64,000 nucleotides of DNA from Nocardioides exalbidus (GTDB lineage: Bacteria; Actinomycetota; Actinomycetes; Propionibacteriales; Nocardioidaceae): positions 3,100,001 to 3,164,000 of the forward strand of contig NZ_FNRT01000002.1 of NCBI RefSeq assembly GCF_900105585.1. The letters are read 5' to 3'. Every line of letters starts with the position of its first letter. The first letter of the stretch is position 1. The notes under the pieces were generated by a model that was given only the letters and a program-made list of their open reading frames with translations, searched no databases and had not been told where the DNA came from. Below, in pieces: positions 1-7,857 of the stretch. The translations under genes and the position numbers were made by a program.

Positions 1-194
1 TCGAGCGGCTCGGCGAGCGGGTTGTCGTCGCCGGGCTGCAGGTCCTCGGGCAGCTGGTCGTCGGAGATGCCGCCGATGGTCTCCGAGTCGGGGGACGCCG
101 TGTCGCCGGAGTGGTCCGCGTCGGCCTCGCTGGTGCCGCTGGAGGCCGTCGGGGTGTCGCCGAACTCGTCCTGGGTCGCGCTCTTCTCGGTCAT
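1..194 (-). CDS. Hypothetical acidic protein, N-terminal part only
   Basis: The gene starts with ATG at 194 and runs off the left edge, so only about 64 N-terminal residues are visible. They are rich in Asp, Glu, Ser, Thr and Pro with no hydrophobic segment, which suggests a soluble, probably disordered N-terminus. The end of the visible part (PGDDNPLAEPL) looks like the start of a conserved patch, but I do not recognise the family. A purine-rich stretch (TAGGA, about 7 nt upstream) can serve as ribosome binding site. It lies in the same direction as, and downstream of, the DUF2470 gene with a 68-nt gap, so they could be co-transcribed. Confidence 0.6.
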   Translation of the reverse strand, partial: MTEKSATQDEFGDTPTASSGTSEADADHSGDTASPDSETIGGISDDQLPEDLQPGDDNPLAEPL

Positions 195-262
195 CCTCCA
201 GTCCTACCGGCGTACGGCGGACCGGGCCAGCCCCCGGAGGGTGGGAGTGCAGCGGGAGCGGG

Positions 263-946
263 TCAGCACATCCCCGCGTGGAGGTGGGAGCGCAGCGCGG
301 CGCCGAGCTCCTGCGGAGAGGTCACCGGGCGCACGAAGTCGAGCCGGTGGGGGTGCGAGCCCGACGCGTCGAGCCAGGTGACGTCCACCCCGCACGGGTC
401 GACGCGCACGAGGCTCGCGGCGAGCATCGAGTGCAACGGCACGCCGAAGGTGGTCGATATCGCGGTGCGCAGCTCGAGCTCGTGGGCCTCGTTGGCGTGC
501 TCGACGGTGCGCTGGAGGTAGCCGGGGTTGAGGACGTGGCGGTGGTCGCGGAAGCGCGAGACGTCGACGGCCAGCGTCTCTTCGTCGCTGAGGAGCGACA
601 CCGCGCTCAGGTCGAGCGCGACGAGCGAGCGCGGGTCGCCGCAGCAGGAGCAGCCGGAGTCGCGCTGCACCAGCCTGCCCTGCAGCACGAGGCTGAGCCG
701 GCGGTGCGCGGACGCCGGGGCCCCGAGTCCGCTGGCGATCTCGACCATGCCCTCCGAGCCGCCGTGGGCGGCCGCGAGGAGGGCGGACTCGTCGCTCGCG
801 CTGAAGACGGGCGCCCCGTGCATGTCGCAGGTGACCTCGTAGAGCTCGTCCTCGACGCATCGGCGGGCCTCGCCCACCCACAGCGTGATCGCGTCGGGAC
901 AGGACAGCACGCTGCGGGCCAGCAGGGCGGCTTCGGCCGGGTTCAT
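263..946 (-). CDS. DUF2470 domain protein, iron-regulated, HugZ-like
   Basis: This 227-residue protein ends in a DUF2470-type domain (about residues 140-225, around HANEAHELEL and the final RLDFVRPVTS). It follows an N-terminal half resembling the split-barrel, FMN/heme-binding fold of pyridoxamine-phosphate-oxidase-like heme utilisation proteins. A Cys cluster (GCSCCGD, near residue 97) is visible. Related actinobacterial proteins are linked to heme or iron handling; the exact reaction is unknown. The ATG at 946 is chosen because the reading frame otherwise extends back through the neighbouring metallo-hydrolase gene. The start lies 17 nt from a DtxR/IdeR-type iron box, which supports repression when iron is plentiful. 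Confidence 0.75.
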   Translation of the reverse strand: MNPAEAALLARSVLSCPDAITLWVGEARRCVEDELYEVTCDMHGAPVFSASDESALLAAAHGGSEGMVEIASGLGAPASAHRRLSLVLQGRLVQRDSGCSCCGDPRSLVALDLSAVSLLSDEETLAVDVSRFRDHRHVLNPGYLQRTVEHANEAHELELRTAISTTFGVPLHSMLAASLVRVDPCGVDVTWLDASGSHPHRLDFVRPVTSPQELGAALRSHLHAGMC

Positions 947-962
947 CACGCCTCCACGAGGA

Positions 963-981
963 TTAGGTAAGGCAAGCCTAA
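963..981. promoter_or_regulatory. DtxR/IdeR-type iron box
   Basis: The 19-mer TTAGGTAAGGCAAGCCTAA is an interrupted palindrome matching the DtxR/IdeR consensus (TTAGGTTAGGCTAACCTAA-like) at nearly all conserved positions, with perfect TTAGG and CCTAA arms. It sits immediately upstream of the leftward DUF2470 gene and 15 nt past the stop of the metallo-hydrolase gene, so the regulated gene should be the DUF2470 gene. Confidence 0.85.
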
Positions 982-996
982 CTCGTGACGGGCGGA

Positions 997-1872
997 TCAG
1001 ACCAGGGGGAGTCGTTTCTGGGACCGGGGCAGGTGGGCGTAGCCCAGGCGCACGGCGCTGACGAGCAGGTCGGGGTCCCACGGCCACTCGCCCTGGGCCA
1101 GCGCCTCCGACTCGGGGACCCCCCGCGAGGCGAGGTCGCGGATCGTCTCGGCGATGGTGCCGAGGTCGACCCGCTGGTCCTGCACGAACGCCTTGTCCAC
1201 GACCTGTCCGTGGCCGGGGACCACGACGGTCGAGTCGGTCATCAGGCCGAGCGCGAGGTCGAGGGTGATCGGCCACTCCAGCGGCCACGAGTCGTCGCCG
1301 ATGAACGGCGGGTCGGACTCCTCGATGAGGTCGCCACCCAGCAGGACGTCGGCGTCCGGGACGCGGACGACGAGGTCGCCGGCGGTGTGCCCGCGACCGG
1401 GGTGGATCAGCTCGACCGCCCGGTCGCCGAGGTCGACCTGGACGGCCGAGGAGAAGGTCTGCGTCGGCAGCAGGAGCGTGGTCGCGAGGATCTCCTCGCG
1501 GCGCGGGTGGTCGGTGGTCTGCTCGTAGTGCTCGAAGGTGTGGCGGGCCGAGTCCTCGACGTGGTCGCGCGCCCACTCGGTCGCGTGGATCGGCATCTCG
1601 CCGAACTGCTCGACCATCGTCGCGTTGCCGAAGTGGTGGTCCCAGTGCTCGTGGGTGTTGACGAGGCCGGTGAGCGGGCCCGCGCCGAGTCGTCGTACGT
1701 CGTCGGCGACCATGCGCGCCTGCGCCGCCGAGCCGTGCGTGTCGACCATCAGCAGCCCGTCGGAGCCACCGACGAGGGTGATGTTGACGTGCATCCAGTC
1801 GTAGTGCGCCACCCAGACCCGCGGCGCGACCTCGGTGAACCGAGGTGGGGAGTCGGGGGACGCGTCGGTCAT
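997..1872 (-). CDS. MBL-fold metallo-hydrolase
   Basis: The 291-residue protein has the metallo-beta-lactamase signature HEHWDH at about residues 74-79 (H74, H76, D78, H79), followed by the later metal-site motifs [15 protein letters not shown] and PGHG. It is a dinuclear-metal hydrolase of the broad family that includes glyoxalase II-like and lactonase enzymes; the substrate cannot be read from sequence. There is no signal peptide, so it is probably cytosolic. The ATG at 1872 is preferred over an upstream start at 1908, which would run into the hrcA promoter and CIRCE element. It is divergent from hrcA. Confidence 0.85.
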   Translation of the reverse strand: MTDASPDSPPRFTEVAPRVWVAHYDWMHVNITLVGGSDGLLMVDTHGSAAQARMVADDVRRLGAGPLTGLVNTHEHWDHHFGNATMVEQFGEMPIHATEWARDHVEDSARHTFEHYEQTTDHPRREEILATTLLLPTQTFSSAVQVDLGDRAVELIHPGRGHTAGDLVVRVPDADVLLGGDLIEESDPPFIGDDSWPLEWPITLDLALGLMTDSTVVVPGHGQVVDKAFVQDQRVDLGTIAETIRDLASRGVPESEALAQGEWPWDPDLLVSAVRLGYAHLPRSQKRLPLV

Positions 1873-1896
1873 GTCGGCGACCCTACGGCGAACGAG

Positions 1897-1902
1897 TAGT
1901 CT
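1897..1902 (+). promoter_or_regulatory. -10 element of the hrcA promoter (candidate)
   Basis: TAGTCT fits the actinobacterial TAnnnT -10 pattern. Transcription from it would start about 7 nt downstream, inside the CIRCE element, which is the expected place for an HrcA-repressed promoter. Confidence 0.55.
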
Positions 1903-1928
1903 TGGCACTCCGGGTGAGCGAGTGCCAG
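1902..1928. promoter_or_regulatory. CIRCE operator (HrcA binding site)
   Basis: The left arm TTGGCACTC (1902-1910) and right arm GAGTGCCAG (1920-1928) are separated by exactly 9 nt. This matches CIRCE, TTAGCACTC-N9-GAGTGCTAA, with eight of nine bases paired between the arms. It lies 30 nt before the hrcA start, so hrcA-dnaJ should be autorepressed and induced by heat or protein-folding stress. Confidence 0.92.
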
Positions 1929-1958
1929 CACCACGAGTCCAGCAGCGAGGAGGGCCCC

Positions 1959-2981
1959 ATGGTCGACGACCGCAAGCTCGACGTGCTGCGCGCGATCGTG
2001 GAGGACTACGTCGCCACCGAGGAGCCCGTCGGCTCCAAGGCGCTGGTCGAGCGCCACGGGCTCGGCGTCTCGCCCGCCACGGTGCGCAACGACATGGCCG
2101 CGCTGGAGGACGAGGGCTACATCCACCAGCCCCACACCAGCGCCGGCCGGGTGCCGACCGACAAGGGCTACCGGCTCTTCGTCGACAAGCTCGCCACCCT
2201 GAAGCCGATGAGCGTCGCCGAGCGGCGGGCGATCGCCACGCTGCTCGACGGGGCGGTCGACCTCGACGACGTGGTGCAGAAGTCGGTGCGGCTGCTCAGC
2301 CAGCTCACCCGTCAGGTCGCGATCGTGCAGTACCCCTCGCTGTCGCGCTCCACCGTGCGCCACATCGAGCTCGTCGCGCTGACCCCGACGCGGGTGATGC
2401 TGATCCTGATCCTCAGCACCGGCCGGGTCGAGCAGCGCCTCGTCGAGCTCGACGAGGCGATCGCCGACACCGACCTCGCCGAGCTGCGGGTCGCGGTCAA
2501 CCACGTGAGCGCCGGCGTCCAGATCGCCGCCGCGGCCCAGGCGCTCGGCGCCCTGCCCGACGACGTACGCCCCGAGCAGGCCGACGCCACGCGCGCCGTG
2601 GTCGGCGTGCTCACCGAGGCGATGTCCGACCACCGCAGCGACGAGCGCGTCGCGGTGAGCGGCGCCGCCAACCTCGCCCGCTACGGCGACTTCGACACCG
2701 CCGTCCGTCCCCTGCTCGAGGCGCTCGAGGAGCACGTCGTGCTGCTCAAGCTGCTGGGGGAGTCGGGCGTCGACGCCCTCACCGTCCGCATCGGGCACGA
2801 GGGCCCCTACTCCGAGCTCGCGGCCACGAGCGTCGTGGCCACCGGCTACGGCCCGCAGGAGCTGCACCTCGGATCTCTCGGCGTGGTCGGGCCGACCCGC
2901 ATGGACTACCCCGGATCCATGGCAGCCGTGCGCGCGGTCGCGCGCTACGTCTCCCGGATCCTCGATGAAGGAAACCAGTGA
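1959..2981 (+). CDS. hrcA: Heat-inducible transcription repressor HrcA
   Basis: The 340-residue protein has the usual HrcA length. It begins with the winged-helix DNA-binding domain (residues 1-75, with [10 protein letters not shown] in the recognition region and [14 protein letters not shown] in the wing), followed by the GAF-like regulatory domain. It represses chaperone genes by binding CIRCE and is kept active by chaperonin. ATG at 1959 follows a GAGGAGGG ribosome binding site. It is translationally coupled to dnaJ: the dnaJ GTG overlaps the hrcA TGA by 4 nt. The same order, hrcA-dnaJ2-rsmE, is found in mycobacteria. Confidence 0.97.
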   Translation: MVDDRKLDVLRAIVEDYVATEEPVGSKALVERHGLGVSPATVRNDMAALEDEGYIHQPHTSAGRVPTDKGYRLFVDKLATLKPMSVAERRAIATLLDGAVDLDDVVQKSVRLLSQLTRQVAIVQYPSLSRSTVRHIELVALTPTRVMLILILSTGRVEQRLVELDEAIADTDLAELRVAVNHVSAGVQIAAAAQALGALPDDVRPEQADATRAVVGVLTEAMSDHRSDERVAVSGAANLARYGDFDTAVRPLLEALEEHVVLLKLLGESGVDALTVRIGHEGPYSELAATSVVATGYGPQELHLGSLGVVGPTRMDYPGSMAAVRAVARYVSRILDEGNQ

Positions 2982-4153
2982 CCCAGGACCCCTACGAGAT
3001 CCTCGGCGTCTCGCGTGACGCCGGCGCCGACGAGATCAAGAAGGCCTACCGCCGCCTCGCCCGCCAGCTCCACCCCGACGTCAACCCGGACCCGGAGACG
3101 CAGGAGCGCTTCAAGGACGTCTCGCGCGCCTACGAGGTGCTGAGCGACCCGGGCAAGAAGGCGGCGTACGACCGTGGCGGCGACGCGTTCAGCCAGGGCT
3201 TCGGCGGTGCCGGGCAGGGCTTCTCGTTCACCGACATCATGGACGCGTTCTTCGGTGGCGGCGCGGCCGGTGGCGGCCAGACCCGCGGCCCGCGCTCGCG
3301 CGCCCGTCGTGGCCAGGACGCGCTCATCCGGCTCGACACGACGCTCGCCGAGGCGGCGTTCGGCGTGACCCGCGACCTCAAGGTCGACACCGCACTGCGC
3401 TGCGAGGCCTGCGAGGGCCAGGGCACCGCGCCCGGCACGTCGCCGACCACCTGCGAGACCTGCCACGGGCAGGGCGAGGTGGCGGTCGTGCAGCGCTCGT
3501 TCCTCGGCGAGATCCGCACGCTCCGCCCGTGCGCGGCCTGCCGCGGCTACGGCTCGATCATCCCCGACCCGTGCCGCGAGTGCTCCGGGGACGGTCGCGT
3601 CCGCACCCGCCGCACGCTCACGGTCAAGATTCCCGCGGGCGTCGACCACGGGACCCGGGTGCAGCTCACCGGCCAGGGCGAGGTCGGTCCCGGCGGAGGT
3701 CCTGCGGGCGACCTCTACGTCGAGATCCACGTGGAGCCGCACTCGACCTTCACCCGCAACGGCAACGACCTCCACACGACGGTCTCGCTCCCGATGACGG
3801 CGGCCGCGCTGGGCACCCAGCTGACGCTGCCGCTGCTCGAGGCCGACCTGCCCCCGTCCGACGAGACGCCCGAGGACGAGCGGCCCTCCACGACCTACGA
3901 GCTCGAGGTCCGTGCCGGCACGCAGTCCGGCAGCGAGCAGGTCATCCGCGGCTTCGGCGTGCCGAGCCTGCGCGGTGGTCGCGGCGACCTCATCGTGAGC
4001 GTCGTCGTCGACACCCCGACCCGGCTCGACCCGCGCCAGGAGGAGCTGCTGCGCGAGCTCGCGGCCATCCGCGGCGAGGAGAAGCCGACCGGGCACTCCG
4101 AGGCGCCCCACAAGTCGATGTTCGGCCGGCTGCGCGACGCCTTCCAGGGCTGA
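2978..4153 (+). CDS. dnaJ: Molecular chaperone DnaJ
   Basis: This 391-residue type I DnaJ stimulates the DnaK ATPase and delivers unfolded substrates. The J domain is residues 1-70 with HPD at 32-34, followed by a Gly/Phe-rich linker (about 75-115). Four CxxCxGxG zinc-binding repeats ([32 protein letters not shown]) and the C-terminal substrate-binding domains complete it. It starts with GTG overlapping the hrcA stop. dnaK and grpE are not in the window, so this is the second DnaJ (DnaJ2 type) that actinobacteria keep with hrcA. Confidence 0.97.
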   Translation: MTQDPYEILGVSRDAGADEIKKAYRRLARQLHPDVNPDPETQERFKDVSRAYEVLSDPGKKAAYDRGGDAFSQGFGGAGQGFSFTDIMDAFFGGGAAGGGQTRGPRSRARRGQDALIRLDTTLAEAAFGVTRDLKVDTALRCEACEGQGTAPGTSPTTCETCHGQGEVAVVQRSFLGEIRTLRPCAACRGYGSIIPDPCRECSGDGRVRTRRTLTVKIPAGVDHGTRVQLTGQGEVGPGGGPAGDLYVEIHVEPHSTFTRNGNDLHTTVSLPMTAAALGTQLTLPLLEADLPPSDETPEDERPSTTYELEVRAGTQSGSEQVIRGFGVPSLRGGRGDLIVSVVVDTPTRLDPRQEELLRELAAIRGEEKPTGHSEAPHKSMFGRLRDAFQG

Positions 4154-4157
4154 CCTC

Positions 4158-4898
4158 GTGTCGCTGCCCGTCCACCTCGTCGAGTCCCTGGCCGGGGTGT
4201 CCGTCGGCCAGGTGGTCGAGGTGACCGGCGACGAGGCGCACCACGCGGTGGCCGTACGACGACTCCGCGAGGGCGAGCCGGTCGTGCTGACCGACGGCCT
4301 CGGGACGTCCGTTACCGGTGAGGTCGCCGCCACGGGCAAGCGCGTCTTGTCGGTGGCGGTCGCCTCGATCGAGTCGACCGAGCGGCCCGAACCCGCCGTC
4401 ACGGTCGTCCAGGCGCTGCCCAAGGGTGACCGCGGCGAGCTCGCGGTCGAGGTGCTCACCGAGGTCGGCGTCGACCGGATCGTGCCGTGGGCCGCGTCCC
4501 GCTCGGTCGCCGTCTGGAAGGGCGAGCGGGCGACGAAGTCGCATGCGAAGTGGCAGGCCACCGCCCGCGAGGCGGCCAAGCAGTCGCGACGCTCGTGGCT
4601 GCCGACGGTGACCCCGCTCGCGACCACGGCCTCCCTGGCGGAGGTGGTCCGGGAGGCCGAGCTCGCGGTCGTGCTCCACGAGGACGCGACCGCACCGCTC
4701 AGCGCGGTCGACGTACCCGCCTCCGGCCGGATCGTCGTGGTCGTCGGTCCCGAGGGTGGCATCGCCCCCGACGAGCTCGCCGCCCTCGAGGACGCCGGTG
4801 CCGTCACCGTGCGCCTCGGGGACGAGGTGCTCCGGACCTCGACCGCCGGCGTGGTCGCGGTCGCCGCACTCCTCGCCCGCACGCCGCGCTGGGCCTAG
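4158..4898 (+). CDS. rsmE: 16S rRNA (uracil-1498-N3)-methyltransferase RsmE
   Basis: The 246-residue SPOUT-class methyltransferase has an N-terminal PUA-like domain (GDEAHHAVAVRR) and a C-terminal knotted SAM-binding domain with the signature VGPEGGIAPDEL at about 196-207. It methylates U1498 of 16S rRNA in the decoding centre of the small subunit. It starts with GTG 4 nt after dnaJ and is part of the hrcA-dnaJ-rsmE operon. Its stop overlaps the stop of the convergent GerMN gene by 4 nt, leaving no room for a separate terminator. Confidence 0.95.
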   Translation: MSLPVHLVESLAGVSVGQVVEVTGDEAHHAVAVRRLREGEPVVLTDGLGTSVTGEVAATGKRVLSVAVASIESTERPEPAVTVVQALPKGDRGELAVEVLTEVGVDRIVPWAASRSVAVWKGERATKSHAKWQATAREAAKQSRRSWLPTVTPLATTASLAEVVREAELAVVLHEDATAPLSAVDVPASGRIVVVVGPEGGIAPDELAALEDAGAVTVRLGDEVLRTSTAGVVAVAALLARTPRWA

Positions 4899-5881
4899 TC
4901 GACGATCGTGATCCGGCGGGTGTCGGAGTCGACGGTCCCGTCGGCGTTCTGGACGGTCGCGATGACGTCGTACTGGCCTGCAGGCACGGTGGTGAGGTCG
5001 AAGGTGGCGGTGAACTCGAGCATGCCGTCGTTGCCGGCGCCCAGCCGGTCCACCTCCTGGGCGACGACGAAGTTGCCCTCCCAGCGCTGGATGCGGGTCG
5101 TGACGACGCCACTCTCGCTGAGGGCTCGTCCACGCACGGTCAGCCGCCTGTCGGCGACCACCTGTTCCTCCACGGGGTCGGACAGCGAGACCGGCGCGAG
5201 CACGTCGGCGTCGGGGGCACCCGTCAGCGGCGCGGTCGTCGGGACCCCGAGAATCGTGTCGGTCACCTCGCCCGCGACCTGCACGTCGACCGGCACCCTG
5301 CCCTGCCCCTCGAGCGCTTGCGCGGTCCGCACCAGCTGCTCCATCGCGAGCTGCGCGTCCTGCTCGCTCATGCCCGCAGGTCGCTCGACAGGTGCACCCT
5401 CGAGGGTGACCGTGATGCCGTCGGGCCCGGTCGACCAGGCGCGGAAGACGGTGGTCGTCGGCCACAGCGACCGGTAGTCCGGATCGAGTGCGTCGCCGCG
5501 GAGCACCGCCGCCATGGCGGTGGCGACCCGGGTGTCGGAGTCGGCGGGTCGGAACTCGCGGTAGAGCCGCGGCCCCGCAGCGGTGTCGCCCACGAAGTAC
5601 ACGGCGACCGGGCTGCTCGTACCCCCGTCGGGAGCGGTGGACCCCGAGGTGGGAGGGGCGGCGAGGTCCGGTCCCGTCGACTGCGGTGCACCCCCGGTGC
5701 TCAGGGCGAGCGCGGTCACCACCGAGGCGGCGAGCAGGCCGGCACCACCGGCGGCCCACCAGCCCCGGTGCGTACGGCGACCGGCCGGTGCGGTGGCGGT
5801 GCGGATGGCGTCGAGCCGGTCGCGCGGCTCGATGTCGTCGGCGGCCTCGTGGAGCAGGTCGCGGATCAGCTGGTCGTTCAT
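4895..5881 (-). CDS. Membrane-anchored GerMN/Gmad2 protein with anti-sigma-like N-terminus
   Basis: The 328-residue protein begins with a short cytoplasmic segment (MNDQLIRDLLHEAADDIEP) of the type seen in anti-sigma-like proteins encoded after SigE-family sigma factors. One transmembrane helix follows (about 42-60). Outside the membrane are a GerMN domain (about 93-200) and a C-terminal Gmad2-type beta-sandwich domain (about 235-326). It is coupled to the upstream sigma-factor gene by a 4-nt ATGA overlap. I infer that it acts as a membrane partner or anti-sigma factor sensing the envelope. No classical ZAS zinc motif is visible, so that role is unproven. A lipoprotein paralogue lies just upstream. 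Confidence 0.75.
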   Translation of the reverse strand: MNDQLIRDLLHEAADDIEPRDRLDAIRTATAPAGRRTHRGWWAAGGAGLLAASVVTALALSTGGAPQSTGPDLAAPPTSGSTAPDGGTSSPVAVYFVGDTAAGPRLYREFRPADSDTRVATAMAAVLRGDALDPDYRSLWPTTTVFRAWSTGPDGITVTLEGAPVERPAGMSEQDAQLAMEQLVRTAQALEGQGRVPVDVQVAGEVTDTILGVPTTAPLTGAPDADVLAPVSLSDPVEEQVVADRRLTVRGRALSESGVVTTRIQRWEGNFVVAQEVDRLGAGNDGMLEFTATFDLTTVPAGQYDVIATVQNADGTVDSDTRRITIVD

Positions 5882-6447
5882 GACGGGTCCTCCCACCAGT
5901 CGCCGAGGAGGTCGCGCAGGGCGGCGCTGCCTCGGGAAGCGTGTGCCTTGACGGCGCCGCGCGAGATGCCGAGCGCGTCGGCGATCTGGGCCTCGGACCA
6001 GTCCAGGTAGTAGCGGAGCACGAGCACCTCGCGCTGCCGCTCGGACAGCCGGCGCAGGGCGTCGCGGACGGCGTCGCTGCGGGCGCCGCTGGCCGACGGG
6101 CCCTCGACGACGAGGTCCGCGACGCGGGTCGAGCGGGTGTGCCGCTCCACGACACCCCGGTGGCGCAGCGCCGAGCGGGACCGGTTGACGACGGCCTGCC
6201 GGAGGTAGGCCAGCGCCTTGTCGGGGTCGCGCAGCCGCGACCACTTCCCGTGCATCGCGACGAACGCGTCCTGGACGAGGTCCTCGGCCGCGGCCTGGTC
6301 GTGCACGAGCAGGGCGGAGAGCCGGACGAGCTGGCGCCAGTGGGCGGCGTACAGCTGCTCGACGGCCTCGTCCGCGTCAGCGCCGACGAGACTCAGGTGC
6401 TCCGGCACCGGCGGCCTCCCTCGGCGGGGTCTGGTCTGGATGGTCAC
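5878..6447 (-). CDS. SigE-family RNA polymerase sigma factor (ECF)
   Basis: The 189-residue ECF sigma factor has region 2 (about 30-95, with AEDLVQDAFVAMHGKW) and region 4 (about 130-180, with LSERQREVLVLRYYLDWSE and a helix-turn-helix ending GISRGAVKAHASRG). Length and motifs match the SigE-family ECF group common in actinobacteria. It starts with GTG at 6447. Its stop overlaps the start of the membrane GerMN gene, the arrangement usual for a sigma/anti-sigma pair. I see no clear autoregulatory GGAAC-type promoter in the short gap to the upstream lipoprotein gene. Confidence 0.92.
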   Translation of the reverse strand: MTIQTRPRRGRPPVPEHLSLVGADADEAVEQLYAAHWRQLVRLSALLVHDQAAAEDLVQDAFVAMHGKWSRLRDPDKALAYLRQAVVNRSRSALRHRGVVERHTRSTRVADLVVEGPSASGARSDAVRDALRRLSERQREVLVLRYYLDWSEAQIADALGISRGAVKAHASRGSAALRDLLGDWWEDPS

Positions 6448-6493
6448 ACACGATGACGCGCCAGGGTGCGACCCGGTTGACGGGTCCGGGCGA

Positions 6494-7429
6494 TCACTTC
6501 ACGGTGATCGTCTTCGTGTCGATCGACGGGCCGTTGCCCTCGGTGCCGCCGGTGGGGTCGTCGGTCTCGCACTGCACGACGACCTCGCCCGTGACGCCCG
6601 CGAGGGGGAGGTCGACCTCGAACGGGAACAGCTTGTCCTCGGTCCAACCGGCCGACTGGTAGCCCTCCATCGCCACCTCGGTGCCGGCCTGCAGGAGCCG
6701 GCACGGGCCGCTGGCCTCGAAGGAGTTGGCCACGCCGGTGACGGTGAGCGTGTCGCCGGTGACGGTCGCGCCCTCGGCGGGCGAGGTGATGTTGACCAGG
6801 TTGAGGGTCTTCAGCGCGCCGGCCGCGGTGAACTCGGTCTCGGTCGAGATCCCGAAGAGCGACGGCTCGGTCTCGCTGCGCTCGATCACGACGGGGATCC
6901 GCTCCTGCTGGGCGCCCTGGAGGGAGTAGACGAGCTGCTGGATCGCCAGCGTGGCCGCGCGCCTCGACATGCCGTCGGGCCGCTCGGTGAACGCGTCGGT
7001 CGGGAGGTCGACGAGCAGCACGCCGTCGGTCGCCTGCACCGACGCGACCTCCATCTGCGGCCAGAGCGTGCGGTAGTCCGGGTCGTCCGGCGTGCCGTTG
7101 CCCGCCACGAGCCGTGCCGCCTCCAGGAGCGGGTCGCCCTCGACGCGGTGGAACTCGCGGAAGAGGGCGGCACGTCGGGGGCCGTCACCGGCGTAGTAGA
7201 CGGGTACGGCGGTGCCGTCCGCCTGCGTCGGGGTGCTGGTCGGCTCCTCGGTGGGGGACGCGTCGTCCGTCGGTGTCGGCTCTGCGGTGCTGGTCTCGCT
7301 CGGCTGCTCGGTCGTCTCGTCCGAGACCGGCTTCTGTCCGTCGCCCGTGCACGCGGCCAGCGCCAGCGTGCTCGCGAGGACCAGGGCGGCGGCGCCCGCG
7401 CAGCGTCGTACCGGGAAGGGGAAGGTCAT
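6494..7429 (-). CDS. GerMN domain lipoprotein
   Basis: The 311-residue protein has a signal peptide with lipobox LALAAC, so it should be an acylated lipoprotein. A Ser/Thr/Pro-rich linker, a GerMN domain (about 80-190) and a C-terminal Gmad2-like Ig domain (about 215-310) follow. The core motifs (DPDYRTLWP, RPDGMSRRAA) closely parallel the membrane GerMN protein 1 kb away (DPDYRSLWP, RPAGMSEQDA), so the two are paralogues. ATG 7429 is chosen over a GTG 9 nt further upstream; neither has a strong ribosome binding site. Function is unknown; GerMN domains occur in GerM and LpqB envelope proteins. Confidence 0.85.
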   Translation of the reverse strand: MTFPFPVRRCAGAAALVLASTLALAACTGDGQKPVSDETTEQPSETSTAEPTPTDDASPTEEPTSTPTQADGTAVPVYYAGDGPRRAALFREFHRVEGDPLLEAARLVAGNGTPDDPDYRTLWPQMEVASVQATDGVLLVDLPTDAFTERPDGMSRRAATLAIQQLVYSLQGAQQERIPVVIERSETEPSLFGISTETEFTAAGALKTLNLVNITSPAEGATVTGDTLTVTGVANSFEASGPCRLLQAGTEVAMEGYQSAGWTEDKLFPFEVDLPLAGVTGEVVVQCETDDPTGGTEGNGPSIDTKTITVK

Positions 7430-7491
7430 GGCGGTCACGCTAGTGCGACGCGCAGCGGTCCCTTCCGGTCACACGCCGCTGTCCGGGACCC

Positions 7492-7497
7492 TAGGCT
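7492..7497 (+). promoter_or_regulatory. -10 element for the HIT-monooxygenase pair (candidate, leaderless)
   Basis: TAGGCT ends 6 nt before the ATG at 7504, so the transcript would begin at or next to the start codon. No good -35 is visible. Confidence 0.45.
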
Positions 7498-7503
7498 GGG
7501 GTG

Positions 7504-7857
7504 ATGAGCGACACGTCGGACTCCTGCATCTTCTGCACCATCGTCGCCGGGGAGGTCCCGGCCGAGGAGCTCGGGCGCAACGACCGCGCGATCGCCATCA
7601 AGGACCTGAACCCGCAGGCGCCGTTCCACGCCCTCGTGATCCCGGTCGACCACCACGAGAACGCTGCCGCCTCCGCCGCCGCGGACCCGGCGACGATCGG
7701 CCACCTCGTGAGCCTCGCCGACGAGGTCGCGAAGGCGGCCGGCAACGCCGACTACCGATTGGTCGCCAACACGGGGGCAGGTGCCGGGCAGACCGTCTTC
7801 CACACGCACCTCCACGTGCTCGCCGGCTCGTTGGGCATGACCGAGCGACTGGTCTGA
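7504..7857 (+). CDS. HIT family nucleotide-binding hydrolase
   Basis: The 117-residue histidine-triad protein carries the signature HTHLHV (near residues 100-105) and an N-terminal CIFC pair. HIT proteins of this branch (Hint type) hydrolyse adenosine phosphoramidates and related nucleotides in the cytosol. ATG 7504 is preferred over the adjacent GTG 7501, but a TAnnnT hexamer just upstream makes either nearly leaderless. The stop overlaps the start of the downstream lipoprotein by one base (TGATG), so the two are co-transcribed. Confidence 0.92.
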   Translation: MSDTSDSCIFCTIVAGEVPAEELGRNDRAIAIKDLNPQAPFHALVIPVDHHENAAASAAADPATIGHLVSLADEVAKAAGNADYRLVANTGAGAGQTVFHTHLHVLAGSLGMTERLV

